This document shows positions 1 through 9,178 of a stretch of 64,000 nucleotides of DNA, one piece after another. Below the pieces are notes generated by a model. That model was not told the origin of the DNA, searched no databases, and saw only the letters and a program-made list of their open reading frames with translations. The stretch covers positions 62,001 to 126,000 of the forward strand of contig NZ_WBUE01000008.1 in assembly GCF_009026145.1 (NCBI RefSeq), read 5' to 3'. Source of the DNA: Hyphomicrobium sp. (GTDB lineage: Bacteria > Pseudomonadota > Alphaproteobacteria > Rhizobiales > Hyphomicrobiaceae). The translations under genes were made by a program, and so were the position numbers. The number at the start of each line of letters is the position of its first letter. Within the stretch, counting starts at the first letter, position 1.

Positions 1-627
1 CGCCACCTCCTTCGACACTTTGGCAAACGCGGCCTCGACGGACATGCCCGACTGCACGCAGATCAGCAGCATGTCGAGGGCGTCGGGAAACGCCAGCTTG
101 ATGGACTGCTGGCGCTTCTGGATGAGGTTCTCGATGAACAGGCTCGGCGCATAGGAGCCAAGGAACGCCGCGGCGAGCGCCATCATGAGCTTGATCAGCG
201 GCGGGTAGTCGAGAATGTTGAGCAGGAACAGGTAGATGACGGCAACGACGAAGAAGATCGCCGGCGCGGCGACACGGAAGAACATGAACGCGACGAGCGG
301 CGCCTGCCCGCGCAGGCCGGCGCGCTTCAGACGATCGCGGAGATCCTCGGTGTCCAGGATCTTGTGAAGGTTCAGCGCTTTGACGATCTGCTGCATGAAG
401 CCGGTCGGCGTCTGCCGCAAACGACCCTGACGGTCGCGTGCGGCCATCTCGGCAAGCCGCTCGGCACGCATCTTGTCGCGTTCCACCGCCATGGTGCGCA
501 TGCGGTGATTCATGCGGTCCTGGGCGAGCATCGGCATGGCGATGGTCAGCACCGTCGCGAAGGCGCAGATCGCCGTCAGGATGGTGACGAGGAACGTCGG
601 ATTGGTGAAGGTGTCGATAAAATCCAT
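1..627 (-). CDS. tadC: Tad pilus inner-membrane protein TadC, 5-prime part
   Basis: Platform protein of the Tad/Flp type IVc pilus (GspF/T2SF family), expected to work with TadB in the inner membrane above the CpaF motor ATPase. The first 209 codons are present; the gene runs off the left edge. I start it at the ATG on 627 (MDFIDTFTNPTF). Hydrophobic segments lie near residues 12-35 and 108-138, and the family-typical stretch FPDALDMLLICVQSGMS lies near the cut end. It follows tadB by about 40 bp in the same direction, as the last visible gene of the cpa run. The family call rests on sequence pattern and on its place after tadB. Confidence 0.9.
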   Translation of the reverse strand, partial: MDFIDTFTNPTFLVTILTAICAFATVLTIAMPMLAQDRMNHRMRTMAVERDKMRAERLAEMAARDRQGRLRQTPTGFMQQIVKALNLHKILDTEDLRDRLKRAGLRGQAPLVAFMFFRVAAPAIFFVVAVIYLFLLNILDYPPLIKLMMALAAAFLGSYAPSLFIENLIQKRQQSIKLAFPDALDMLLICVQSGMSVEAAFAKVSKEVA

Positions 628-670
628 GGGCGGAACCTTGAATTGGCGGTCGAGCGCGCGCCTGCACCAC

Positions 671-1666
671 TCAGAATTTGAAGTTGATCATCTTGCGCAT
701 CACCAGCACGCCCATCAGCATCCACAGACCGCAGAACAACAGTGCGAAGTTGCCGGTGCGCGTCTTAAATAGGATCGAGATGTACTCGGAGGCCGATAAG
801 TACAGCATGAATGTCACGATCGGCGGCAACGAGGCGAGCACCATCGCCGAGGCCTTGGCCTCCGCGCTGAGCGCCCTGACCTTCATCTTCAACCGGAAGC
901 GGTCGCGCAGCACCGTCGAGAGGTTGCCCAGCGCTTCCGAAAGGTTGCCACCGGCCTGCTGCTGAATGGCGACGACGATCGACAGGAACTTGACCTCGGG
1001 CAGCGGCATGCGTTGCGTCAATCGCTCGAGCGCCTCACCCAGCGATATGCCGACCCGCTGCTGCTCGATCACCTCGCGGAACTCGCTGGCAAGCGGCTCC
1101 TCGCTCTCGCGCGCAATGATGGCCAAGCATTCGTTCAGCGGCAGGCCGGACTTCATGCCGCGCACCACGATATCGATCGCATTCGGTAGCTCGGCGGTGA
1201 ACTTCAATTGCCGCCGGGTCGTGACCTTGTTGACGAACCAGCGAGGGACGCCGAACACGCCAATGAGCCCGATTACTAAGGTCAGGAACATGCGCGTGGC
1301 GCTCGCCGGCAAGGTGAACATGACGACGGCGGCGAGAACGGCTCCGCAGACGAGGCTGGCCAACCAGTAGGTCCTCGGCGTTATGTTGAGGCCGGCGCGT
1401 TCCAGGCGCAGGCGCAGCGAGATCCGCTCCGCCGCCCTTTGGCGGTTCTCCATGTCCTTCAGCGTGTCGGCGACCGATTTGCGCCGCGACGCCACCTGCT
1501 CGAGCTGGCTCAGCGTGTCGCGCTTGGCTTCCAGTACGCCCTTGAAACGCGATTCCTTTTCGCGCTCGCCGGAGAAGTACGGGTAGAGAAACGCATAGGC
1601 CAGCGCCCCCACCGCCAGCGCCACGAGCATCGCCGCACCGAAGGAGACCAGATTCGCCTCAGACAT
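671..1666 (-). CDS. tadB: Tad pilus inner-membrane protein TadB
   Basis: T2SF/GspF-family platform protein of the Tad pilus, 331 residues, usual length for TadB. It has an N-terminal membrane anchor (about residues 8-30), a charged linker, two central hydrophobic segments (about 102-145), the T2SF domain with LPNAIDIVVRGMKSGLPL near 160-180, and two C-terminal membrane helices. The ATG at 1666 overlaps the end of cpaF by 8 bp, which indicates translational coupling. It should pair with TadC to transmit CpaF ATPase movement to pilus assembly. Confidence 0.93.
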   Translation of the reverse strand: MSEANLVSFGAAMLVALAVGALAYAFLYPYFSGEREKESRFKGVLEAKRDTLSQLEQVASRRKSVADTLKDMENRQRAAERISLRLRLERAGLNITPRTYWLASLVCGAVLAAVVMFTLPASATRMFLTLVIGLIGVFGVPRWFVNKVTTRRQLKFTAELPNAIDIVVRGMKSGLPLNECLAIIARESEEPLASEFREVIEQQRVGISLGEALERLTQRMPLPEVKFLSIVVAIQQQAGGNLSEALGNLSTVLRDRFRLKMKVRALSAEAKASAMVLASLPPIVTFMLYLSASEYISILFKTRTGNFALLFCGLWMLMGVLVMRKMINFKF

Positions 1667-3131
1667 TGGTGTCTCCGAGCGGATTGCCGTTCTCGTCGAG
1701 CACCTCGGAGGAGGCCAGCGCCTCGGCGAGCTTCACTTCCTGACCGAAGTAGACGGCGCGATCCCAGAAGCGCGGGCGCGCGATGCCGGTGGAGCGGTGG
1801 CGGCCGAGAATGCGGCCTTGCGAGTCTTCGCCCGTGATGTCGAACAGGATGAGGTTCTGCAGCGTGACGACGTCGCCTTCCATGCCCAGCACCTCGGTGA
1901 CGTGGGTCACCTTGCGCGAACCGTCGCGCAGACGTGCGACCTGCACGATGACATCGACGGAGCCGGTGATCATCTCGCGGATGGTGCGCACCGGGAGCTG
2001 ATAGCCGCCCATCATGATCATCGATTCCAGACGGCTGATCGCTTCGCGCGGCGAGTTGGAGTGAAGCGTGCCCATGGAGCCGTCGTGGCCGGTGTTCATC
2101 GCCTGCAACAGGTCGAAGGCTTCGGGGCCACGTACCTCGCCGACGATGATCCGCTCGGGACGCATACGCAGACAGTTCCTGACCAGATCGCGCATCTTGA
2201 CCTCGCCCTCGCCCTCGAGGTTGGGCGGGCGCGTCTCGAGGCGCACGACATGCGGCTGCTGCAGCTGCAGCTCGGCAGAGTCCTCGCAAGTGATGATGCG
2301 CTCGTCGTGCTCGATCGAGCCGGTGAGGCAGTTGAGTAGCGTCGTCTTGCCGGAGCCGGTGCCGCCGGAGATCAACACGTTGCAGCGCACGCGGCCGATG
2401 ATATCGAGGATCGTCTTGCCGTCCGGCGAGATGGTTCCGAGTTTGCACAGCTGATCGAGATTGAGGCGATCGCGCTTGAACTTGCGGATGGTGAGCGCCG
2501 GACCGTCGATCGCCAGCGGCGGCGCAATGACGTTGACGCGCGATCCGTCGGGAAGGCGCGCGTCGCAGATCGGGCTCGATTCGTCGACGCGGCGGCCCAC
2601 CTGGCTCACGATGCGCTGACAGATATTCATGAGCTGCAGATTGTCGGCGAAGCGCACCCCCGTGCGCTGCACCTTGCCGCCCACCTCGATGTAGGTCGTG
2701 TTGGCGCCGTTGACCATGATGTCGGCGATGTCGTCGCGCGCCAGCAGCGGCTCGAGGGGACCGTAGCCCAGCACGTCGTTGCAGATGTCCTCGAGCAGCT
2801 CCTCCTGCTCCGCGATGGACATCACGACGTTCTTGATCTGGATGATCTCGCTGACGATGTCGCGAATTTCCTCGCGCGCCGAGGCGACGTCCAGCTTGGC
2901 GAGCTGCGTCAGATCGATGGTGTCGATAAGGGCATTAAAGACCGTCGTCTTGACGTCGTAGTATTCTTCGGAGTGACGCCGCTGCGGCTCGGGCGCAACG
3001 ATGGGCGGAGCGGGCGGCTTTGCCGACGGCAACCTCGGCTCGTTGAGGAGCGGCGCCGACGCGGCCGGTGCTGCCGCTGGCTGGGGAACGCGGCGGGCAG
3101 GAGCGGCGTCACTGGTACGCTTACCGAACAT
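1659..3131 (-). CDS. cpaF: Tad pilus assembly ATPase CpaF/TadA
   Basis: Cytoplasmic secretion ATPase that powers Flp pilus assembly. 490 residues. The N-terminus is a Pro/Ala-rich linker (about 1-55), followed by a helical domain and the GspE-type ATPase core. Walker A is GGTGSGKT at residues 256-263. The Asp box (CEDSAELQL), Walker B ([16 protein letters not shown]) and His box ([12 protein letters not shown]) follow in order. It lies 9 bp after cpaE and overlaps tadB by 8 bp. This pilus TadA must not be confused with the tRNA deaminase TadA at 42978-43436. Confidence 0.96.
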   Translation of the reverse strand: MFGKRTSDAAPARRVPQPAAAPAASAPLLNEPRLPSAKPPAPPIVAPEPQRRHSEEYYDVKTTVFNALIDTIDLTQLAKLDVASAREEIRDIVSEIIQIKNVVMSIAEQEELLEDICNDVLGYGPLEPLLARDDIADIMVNGANTTYIEVGGKVQRTGVRFADNLQLMNICQRIVSQVGRRVDESSPICDARLPDGSRVNVIAPPLAIDGPALTIRKFKRDRLNLDQLCKLGTISPDGKTILDIIGRVRCNVLISGGTGSGKTTLLNCLTGSIEHDERIITCEDSAELQLQQPHVVRLETRPPNLEGEGEVKMRDLVRNCLRMRPERIIVGEVRGPEAFDLLQAMNTGHDGSMGTLHSNSPREAISRLESMIMMGGYQLPVRTIREMITGSVDVIVQVARLRDGSRKVTHVTEVLGMEGDVVTLQNLILFDITGEDSQGRILGRHRSTGIARPRFWDRAVYFGQEVKLAEALASSEVLDENGNPLGDTNV

Positions 3132-3140
3132 CTACGTTTC

Positions 3141-4454
3141 CTAACGCTTGAGCTTCAACTTCTCGAGAAACGGGACCAATCCCGAAGACTTCTTGACCGC
3201 CTGGGTGTCGCGCCGATTGCTCATCGCCAATGCGATGTCGCGAAAGGCAGCGGCCGACCGCGCCTTGGCGCTGAGTTCTTCGATCATCTGCCCGTTGTTG
3301 GCGGCCTGCCCGAATGTCTCGCTGTCGAAGTCGATGACGCTGATGGCCTTGAGGCCAATCGCCGACTCGAATTCCTTGACACTGATCTCCGGCCGCTTGG
3401 GCATGTTGACCATGTTCATGACCAGGCGCGGTTTGCTATCGTTGCGGCGCGTCTGCTGCAGCAGGTCGACGATGTTCTTCGCGTTGCGCAGATTGGCGAG
3501 GTCCGGCGCGGCGGTGATGATCACCTCGTCTGCTTGCAGCAGCACGCTCTTGACCCACGGCGTCCATGTGTGCGGCAGGTCGACGGCGACGTAGGGCACG
3601 TTCTGGCGCACGACGTCGATGACCCGGTCGCAACCCTCGACCGAAATGTCGTAGTCGCGGTCGAGGACGACCGGCGCCGCGAAAATCGACAGATGCTCGG
3701 AGCACTTGGTCAGCAGCCGGTCGAGCAGCACCTCGTCGAGGCGATCCGGACTGGACAGAGCATCGGCGATCCCCTGCATCGGATCCTGGTTGAAATCGAG
3801 TCCGGTGGTGCCGAAAGCGAGGTCGAGGTCGGCGATCACCACGTCGACTTTGAGGATCTCCGACAGCGACCAGGAAGCGTTGTGACAGATGGTCGAGGAG
3901 CCGACGCCGCCCTTGGCGCCGATGAATGCGTAAACGTGGCCTACGGGCTCGGTCTCCGGATTGTTGTAGAGATTCGAGACCGCCTCCATGAGCTGCAGCG
4001 GCGCCACGGGCTCGACGAGGTATTCGCTCACGCCGCGCTTCAAGAGCTCACGGTAGAGCATCACGTCGTTCGCTTGACCGACGATCAGCACCTTGGTGCC
4101 CGGGTCGCAGTTCTCGGCCAGACGGTCGAGCTCGGCGAGGAGATGATCGCGCGGCAGGCCGCACTCGATGATGATGAGGTTGGGCGTCGGGTTCTGCTGG
4201 TAGTGCGTGACGGCGGCCTCGACGCCTCCCATGTGCACGCTGACGTGCGCCTTGGCCAGGCGACGGTCCTCAGCCGCGATCTGAATGATCTCGGCCGTTG
4301 CACCGTTTTCGCAGAACGCCTGAATCGAGATGCGCGGGATCGGCCGCGCGCGGGCGGCGGCGGGCTCGGCGAAGCCGCCTTCGAGCTCGGCCAGCGGCGC
4401 GCCGACGCCGACGACTTCCTCCGGGCTCGAAATGGGCTTGGCTTGATTGGACAT
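3141..4454 (-). CDS. cpaE: Tad pilus localisation ATPase CpaE/TadZ
   Basis: MinD/ParA-like protein that positions the Tad apparatus. The N-terminal part (about residues 25-140) is a receiver-like domain. The C-terminal part is a ParA-like ATPase with the deviant P-loop KGGVGSST and the strand VDVVIADLDLAFG. I start at the ATG on 4454 (MSNQAKPISS), which gives 437 residues. An in-frame start at 4538 would add 28 residues and overlap cpaD. A weak AAGG-like ribosome site lies upstream of 4454. The replacement of the usual GKT by GSS in the P-loop is common in CpaE proteins, so loss of ATPase activity should not be inferred from it. Confidence 0.93.
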   Translation of the reverse strand: MSNQAKPISSPEEVVGVGAPLAELEGGFAEPAAARARPIPRISIQAFCENGATAEIIQIAAEDRRLAKAHVSVHMGGVEAAVTHYQQNPTPNLIIIECGLPRDHLLAELDRLAENCDPGTKVLIVGQANDVMLYRELLKRGVSEYLVEPVAPLQLMEAVSNLYNNPETEPVGHVYAFIGAKGGVGSSTICHNASWSLSEILKVDVVIADLDLAFGTTGLDFNQDPMQGIADALSSPDRLDEVLLDRLLTKCSEHLSIFAAPVVLDRDYDISVEGCDRVIDVVRQNVPYVAVDLPHTWTPWVKSVLLQADEVIITAAPDLANLRNAKNIVDLLQQTRRNDSKPRLVMNMVNMPKRPEISVKEFESAIGLKAISVIDFDSETFGQAANNGQMIEELSAKARSAAAFRDIALAMSNRRDTQAVKKSSGLVPFLEKLKLKR

Positions 4455-4485
4455 GACGTCGGCGACCTTGGCTGGACCTGGAACG

Positions 4486-5250
4486 TTAGTTGGAGCTGTT
4501 GTCTCTGTTGACGCGCTCGTCGACACTCTTGCGCGCACCGGTCGGCTGGCCCGTGATGTACTTGCCCCAAACCTGGTCGCGCCGCTCGCCCGAACGCGCC
4601 GTCTCGCTGCGCGGGCCGAGCAGGTCGGCGGGGTTGGCGACCATGACGGCCAGGTTGCGCTGCTGCGAGCAACCGAGGTTCGGATAAGGCAGGTTCATCG
4701 GGTCGTAGGCGAGATTGGCCGACCAGTCCCCGCACTGCGGCGGCTCGGCGACGTAGCGCAGGTAGGACACGCGAATGGGCGGATCCCCGGCGCCTTCGGC
4801 GCTATAGGCTTCGACCGAGATCGAGGCCTGGTCAAAGCCATGCTCGTTCAGCAGCGAGCGGACCTCACCGACCGCATACATCGCCGCCACCTCGTTGGCG
4901 GCCCCGCTCGGGACGGTCACGACGAGGCGGCTGTTGCCGGAATCGGTGGCTCGGTAATGATTGATGAAGGCCACCAGTTGCGCGCGCTGCGAGGCGCTCA
5001 GCCCGTTGGAGCCGCTGCGGACGCGGATGAGGTGGGTCGTCGGCTCCTGCGAAACGAGGATCGGATGGCGCTGCGAAGAGTCGATCAGCGTCCAACCGGC
5101 GACGCGGGTCGGATCGTCGGTGGTCTTGCAGCCCGCCAAGGCGAGCGCGACACCGGAGGCGACGATCAGCCTCGAGGCCAGCGATCGGGCGCCGCGGGTG
5201 CCGCAAGTGCGCATCGCATTCCTGGCAGTCATGACACGTCTCCAGCCCAT
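4486..5250 (-). CDS. cpaD: Tad pilus lipoprotein CpaD
   Basis: Outer-membrane lipoprotein of the Tad secretin complex, 254 residues. The N-terminus is basic, then hydrophobic, with a lipobox ending LALAGC, so Cys41 should be the lipidated residue. The body has the CpaD pattern, including AEPPQCGDW and NLGCSQQRNLAVMVANPADLLGPR, the hallmark of the family. It starts 3 bp after cpaC and ends about 30 bp before cpaE. A shorter start at the internal Met7 is possible and would not change the mature protein. Confidence 0.92.
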   Translation of the reverse strand: MGWRRVMTARNAMRTCGTRGARSLASRLIVASGVALALAGCKTTDDPTRVAGWTLIDSSQRHPILVSQEPTTHLIRVRSGSNGLSASQRAQLVAFINHYRATDSGNSRLVVTVPSGAANEVAAMYAVGEVRSLLNEHGFDQASISVEAYSAEGAGDPPIRVSYLRYVAEPPQCGDWSANLAYDPMNLPYPNLGCSQQRNLAVMVANPADLLGPRSETARSGERRDQVWGKYITGQPTGARKSVDERVNRDNSSN

Positions 5251-5253
5251 CCG

Positions 5254-6924
5254 CTATTCCACGATGAATCCGTAGTCACCCTTGAGATCGCCGACGGGAG
5301 CGGGCCGTCCTCCGCCGTAGATGCGATTGATGTGGCCGAGGAAGTTCGCTTTGCGATCGGTCGGATCGCCGAGGCCGTCGAGCGGCCGGGCGAGCTCCTG
5401 GCGCGCCACCGGGCGCACCATGTAAGGCGTGACGATCACGACGAGCTCGGTCTCGTGCCGCTGAAAGTCGTTGCTGCGGAACAGGGTGCCGAGGATCGGC
5501 AGATCCTTCAGGCCGGGGAAGCCGTCGATGTTACGCCGCGAGTCCTCGGACAAGAGGCCGGCGATGGCGATCGAGCCTCCCGAGGGGAGCTCGACCGTCG
5601 AGTTGGCCTGGCGCTTCTTCAAAGCGGGGATCTGAATGCCGGAGAGAACGACGGCGCCCTCGAGGGTGAGCTCGCTGACCTCGCTCTCGATCTTCAGGCT
5701 GATACGGCCCTCGGAGAGCACGACGGGGGTAAAGGCAAGGCCGATGCCGTACTCCTTGTAGACGACGCTCACCTGGCCGAGGCTGTCCACCACGGGAACC
5801 GGATACTCGCCACCGGCGAGGAACTTTGCCGGCTCGCCGGAGACCGCCGTGAGGTTCGGCTCGGCGAGCGTCTTGATCAGACCGTCGCGCTCCAAAGCCC
5901 GCAGCGCTCCGCCAACCGCCTGGTTGCCCGATTGCCAAAGGGTCGCGACGCCCGAGTTGCCGAACGCCGTGCTCGGACCCTGGTTGAAGAACTGCAGCGC
6001 CCCGGCGATATCGCCGGCCGTTCCGATACCGGGGGTCGGCATCGTGCCAAGGGCGGCGGCGGTCAGCGGCAGCCCGTTCGAGGAAAGGACGGCGGTGGTG
6101 AAGTTGCCCGAATTGACCAGGGCGCCGACGTTGATGCCGAACTGCTTGAGGGTGGTGCGCTGCACCTCGGCGACGGACACGCGCAGCATCACCTGCTCCT
6201 CGCCCTCGACGGTGAGGAGGTTGATGATCGGCTTGGCGCCATAGACGTCGGCGGCGTCGGAGTTGCTTCCGCCGCCGGCGTCGGCCGTCGCCTGATAGCT
6301 GGACTGGCGGCCGATATTCGTCGTGTTGCTCGACGTCGTGTTGCTCGTCGCCTGCGGGCCCGTATTGGTGATGCTGGCGACGTCGGCGTTGGCGGCGGCA
6401 AACTGCGCGGCGATCTGCGCGGCGCGGTTGGAATCGACCGGCGTGCGCACCGTCCCCGTGAGCACGATGGCGCGGCCGGCGATCTCGCTGCGCACGTTGG
6501 AGCCGGGGATGAGACGCGTGATCAATTGATCGAGCGCCGACAGGTCGGCGCCGATGGCGACCTCGAGGGAGAGGATCTGCTGCCCGTACTCGTCGAAGAA
6601 GAACGCGTTGGTCTGCCCGGTGCCCTTGGCGATGAGGAACACACGATCAGACGACTGCACGACGGCATCGAGCACCGCCGGGTCCGAAACCAGCACGTCC
6701 TTCAGCGGGATGGGAAACTGCACGACAAGCGAGCGACCGACGCCCAGATCGACCCGCTTCGACAGCGGGAACGCGGCATTGCCGGGGATGCGCAGCACAG
6801 AGTCGTTGGCCGCCTGGCCGGCAGGCTGGCCCTTCATATCGGCCGCGATGATGTCGCTGACGCTAGTCGCGAAGAAGAACACCGCAGCCACGCTGGCGCG
6901 CGCCCATTTTAGGGTCGTTCGCAT
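5254..6924 (-). CDS. cpaC: Tad pilus outer-membrane secretin CpaC/RcpA
   Basis: Forms the outer-membrane channel of the Tad pilus. 556 residues. A signal peptide covers about residues 1-28. A pilus-assembly N domain follows (RVDLGVGRSLVVQFPIPLKD onward), then a BON-like region (about 100-150), and the secretin domain from about 240 to 500, with LKTLAEPNLTAVSGEPAKFL and the GGSIAIAGLLSED/LPILGTLFRS signatures. Start ATG at 6924. It lies between cpaB and cpaD. An isolated paralogue of its N domain is encoded at 9179-9694 on the other strand. Confidence 0.95.
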   Translation of the reverse strand: MRTTLKWARASVAAVFFFATSVSDIIAADMKGQPAGQAANDSVLRIPGNAAFPLSKRVDLGVGRSLVVQFPIPLKDVLVSDPAVLDAVVQSSDRVFLIAKGTGQTNAFFFDEYGQQILSLEVAIGADLSALDQLITRLIPGSNVRSEIAGRAIVLTGTVRTPVDSNRAAQIAAQFAAANADVASITNTGPQATSNTTSSNTTNIGRQSSYQATADAGGGSNSDAADVYGAKPIINLLTVEGEEQVMLRVSVAEVQRTTLKQFGINVGALVNSGNFTTAVLSSNGLPLTAAALGTMPTPGIGTAGDIAGALQFFNQGPSTAFGNSGVATLWQSGNQAVGGALRALERDGLIKTLAEPNLTAVSGEPAKFLAGGEYPVPVVDSLGQVSVVYKEYGIGLAFTPVVLSEGRISLKIESEVSELTLEGAVVLSGIQIPALKKRQANSTVELPSGGSIAIAGLLSEDSRRNIDGFPGLKDLPILGTLFRSNDFQRHETELVVIVTPYMVRPVARQELARPLDGLGDPTDRKANFLGHINRIYGGGRPAPVGDLKGDYGFIVE

Positions 6925-6966
6925 GATCGATTACCTTTTCGACAGCCGAAAACTGAATGACGCAAC

Positions 6967-7767
6967 TCAGTTCACGCCGTACGCACGCGATGGCACGCCG
7001 TAACGAAGAACACGCACGGTGGTGCCGCGTTGATCGTTCATGGCCGCGGTCGGCCCTTTGCCCTTCGGATCGCCGTCGGCGACGCTGCGCAGCGACAGGC
7101 TGATCTCGCCCATGGAGTTGGCGCGCGCCAGCAGCTCAGCTTGCCGCGGGGTCAGCTCCAGGGTGGCGGTGTTGGCGCTTCCCTCGGGCGACTTCGCGCC
7201 CTCCTTGTTGGCGATGTCCTGGCCGATGGCGAGCACGCGGACGTTGTTGAAGAGCGTGTCGGAAACGTACTCGTCTTGCCCGCCGGGAGTGCGCTCACGA
7301 CGCGTCAGGATGACATCGACGCGGTCGTTGGGCAGGATGAGGCGGCCGGCGGACGTCTCTTCTTTGATCTTCGTCGAGATGGCACGCATGCCGCTCGGCA
7401 GAATGGCGGCGAGTACGCCTCCCTGGCCGGGCTTGATCAGCTTTTGACGCGTCACCGGCTCGCCTTCGAGCATCGGCGCGCGCGCGATCGCGTCGGAAAC
7501 CATCTTCATGCCCGCCTCGCCATCGGCCTGCGTGATGAAGGAGGGGGTCACGGCGTCGGACGGCCACGTCTGCCAGCGGAAATCCGTGCCCTTGGTGACC
7601 TCGCCGAGCGGAATGTCGCGGCGCGCGACCAGCACCTCGGTGGCGTTGACCGGCACGGCTACCTGCGTCGGCGCCGAAGGGCCGCTCACGATCGAACGCA
7701 TGAGAAGGAAGGCGAGGAGGCCGGCCCCGCCTGCAATCGTGATGCCGATCAGTTGTGCGCGCTTCAC
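6967..7767 (-). CDS. cpaB: Tad pilus assembly protein CpaB/RcpC
   Basis: Periplasmic component of the Tad apparatus, 266 residues, starting with a GTG at 7767. An N-terminal signal anchor (about residues 5-25) is followed by a SAF domain (TEVLVARRDIPLGEVTKG) and the RcpC domain (GMRAISTKIKEETSAGRLILPNDRVDVIL). These are the two standard parts of CpaB. It is the first gene of the minus-strand cpaB-tadC run, separated from cpaA by about 118 bp that could carry a secondary promoter. Confidence 0.93.
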   Translation of the reverse strand: MKRAQLIGITIAGGAGLLAFLLMRSIVSGPSAPTQVAVPVNATEVLVARRDIPLGEVTKGTDFRWQTWPSDAVTPSFITQADGEAGMKMVSDAIARAPMLEGEPVTRQKLIKPGQGGVLAAILPSGMRAISTKIKEETSAGRLILPNDRVDVILTRRERTPGGQDEYVSDTLFNNVRVLAIGQDIANKEGAKSPEGSANTATLELTPRQAELLARANSMGEISLSLRSVADGDPKGKGPTAAMNDQRGTTVRVLRYGVPSRAYGVN

Positions 7768-7885
7768 AGCCGACGGGTCCTTTCACCCGATAGCCCGAAT
7801 ATGTTGTTCATCGACACTGCCGGACAAACGTCAACGCAACGTTAATCGCCGTTGCAGATTGGGCCTTGGCGGCGCTCCGCCTGGC

Positions 7886-8449
7886 CTATGCCGCCAGCAG
7901 AGCCGGCAGGCTGGTCATCGGGTAGACGACGAGCGCCCCTGCGGCGATGGCCACACCGTAGGGCATGCCTTCCTCCCGGTTGTGCAGGCGGCTCGCCCAC
8001 TCCGGGAGCGGAAGCGCGCCGGCCGGCGCGCGCCGATAGGCCAACAGGAGAAGGGCGAGAACACCCCCGAATACCGTCACATAGACGACGAACGGGATGA
8101 GTTGCTCATACCCAATCCACAACGCGGCGGCGGCCAGCAGCTTGGCATCGCCACCACCGACGAGCCGCAGCTGAAACAGCAGCATATTGGCGAGAAGCAC
8201 GACGGCGCCGACAGCCGCGTGCAGCAGCATCTGTTGCGCCGGCAATCCAGCGATCAGAGCCACAACAAAGAACGCCGCGGCGAGGCCGATCGAGACGCTG
8301 TTGGAGATGCGCATCGTCAGCACGTCCATCGTCGCTGCGTAGAGCATGACGAAGGGGAACACGAACAATAGAGGATAGGCTGCCACGCCGATCTCCAAGA
8401 GAACGCCACTTCCAGCGCCGACCCACCAGCCGCCAACGCGACCAAACAC
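7886..8449 (-). CDS. cpaA: Prepilin peptidase CpaA/TadV
   Basis: Aspartic prepilin peptidase (A24 family) that cleaves the leader of the Flp pilin and of the TadE-type pseudopilins. It is a 187-residue membrane protein with about six hydrophobic segments. The two expected catalytic Asp are visible: one in YAATMDVLTMRISN and one in LVGGGDAKLLAA (the GxGD motif). No methylase domain is present, as usual for TadV. The start is uncertain: the GTG at 8449 gives the longest frame and a downstream TTG is possible. It lies between pilin and cpaB. Confidence 0.9.
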   Translation of the reverse strand: MFGRVGGWWVGAGSGVLLEIGVAAYPLLFVFPFVMLYAATMDVLTMRISNSVSIGLAAAFFVVALIAGLPAQQMLLHAAVGAVVLLANMLLFQLRLVGGGDAKLLAAAALWIGYEQLIPFVVYVTVFGGVLALLLLAYRRAPAGALPLPEWASRLHNREEGMPYGVAIAAGALVVYPMTSLPALLAA

Positions 8450-8520
8450 TCAACCGATTAGGACCGCCCGACGTGCGCGCGCCGGACGGCCCCATGTCAA
8501 ATCAGAGCGCTTCGCGCGTC

Positions 8521-8685
8521 TTAATCGAGGTTGCCGGCGATGTTGTTGAACAGCAAGCCGAGATTCTTACCGAGCAGACTCGCGCCGCTGACGATGGCGA
8601 CGCCGATAAGCGCGGCGATGAGGCCGTATTCGATAGCCGTTGCGCCGGACTCATCCCGGGCGAAACGAGCAAGGAAAGTCTTCAT
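8521..8685 (-). CDS. pilA: Flp/Fap-type pilin
   Basis: Major subunit of the Tad pilus, 54 residues. The short leader MKTFLARFARDESG is followed by ATAIEYGLIAALIGVAIVSG, the Flp hydrophobic stretch with the conserved Glu-Tyr pair. Cleavage is expected after the Gly of DESG. I start at the ATG on 8685 because a strong GGGAGA ribosome site precedes it; a frame open to 8778 has no leader logic. It precedes cpaA on the same strand and is probably the most highly expressed gene of the locus. Confidence 0.94.
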   Translation of the reverse strand: MKTFLARFARDESGATAIEYGLIAALIGVAIVSGASLLGKNLGLLFNNIAGNLD

Positions 8686-9178
8686 GACAGCATCTCCCAG
8701 TTTTTTGGTCGCATATGCGAGCCCACAGTTCGGCTGTTTGGACCGTGGCTGCGGGACTGGACCTATATGAACCTCCACCTCTTAAACCTAAGTAAAACGC
8801 ACTAATTTGCTCGTAAATCTCTCCTAACAATCGGTTGTTTTGATCGATAGGAATCGATCAAAGTTGCAATCGAGACAGCATCATCAGAAGAACATAATGT
8901 ATTCTGCGGCCATCCAGCAGATCGCAGCGCTGAATCTGGGGCGCACCCCCAACTCTCCGGGCAGAGACATTGTTGAGTGGCGCAGCCTATACTTTCTAGC
9001 ACAGAATATAACTTGGTAGTTCTCGACAAGAGAAGGCCCGAGCAGTGCCGAGCTACCAGCGCGACAGCTACCGCAGCGTTGCGCGACGGCACAGGATGGA
9101 ATTCTCCGCACGGCGATTTCCGCTTTCTTCACCATTTCCTGAAGTAATGCCGCTTAATCATCGAGGACGCGTTCCAGC
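8686..9178. other. Divergent intergenic region between pilin and the N-domain protein
   Basis: About 490 bp with no convincing gene and visibly lower GC than its surroundings. It must hold the pilin promoter (minus strand) and the promoter of the plus-strand pilus genes. A 24-bp inverted repeat at 8839-8862 is its clearest structure. Confidence 0.6.
8839..8862. promoter_or_regulatory. Inverted repeat, candidate operator upstream of pilin
   Basis: Two perfect 10-bp arms, TTTGATCGAT and ATCGATCAAA, separated by AGGA. The repeat lies about 155 bp upstream of the pilin start in the divergent promoter region. Its symmetry suits a dimeric regulator. No binding protein can be named from the sequence. 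Confidence 0.45.

Noticed and set aside
3870-3925. Deviant P-loop (GSST) of CpaE as a disabling mutation.
   Set aside because: The same form is common in CpaE/TadZ proteins.
4447-6912. 821-codon plus-strand frame across cpaD and cpaC.
   Set aside because: Antisense shadow of two clear Tad genes in GC-rich DNA; no domain and biased toward His, Arg and Gly as expected for a mirror frame.
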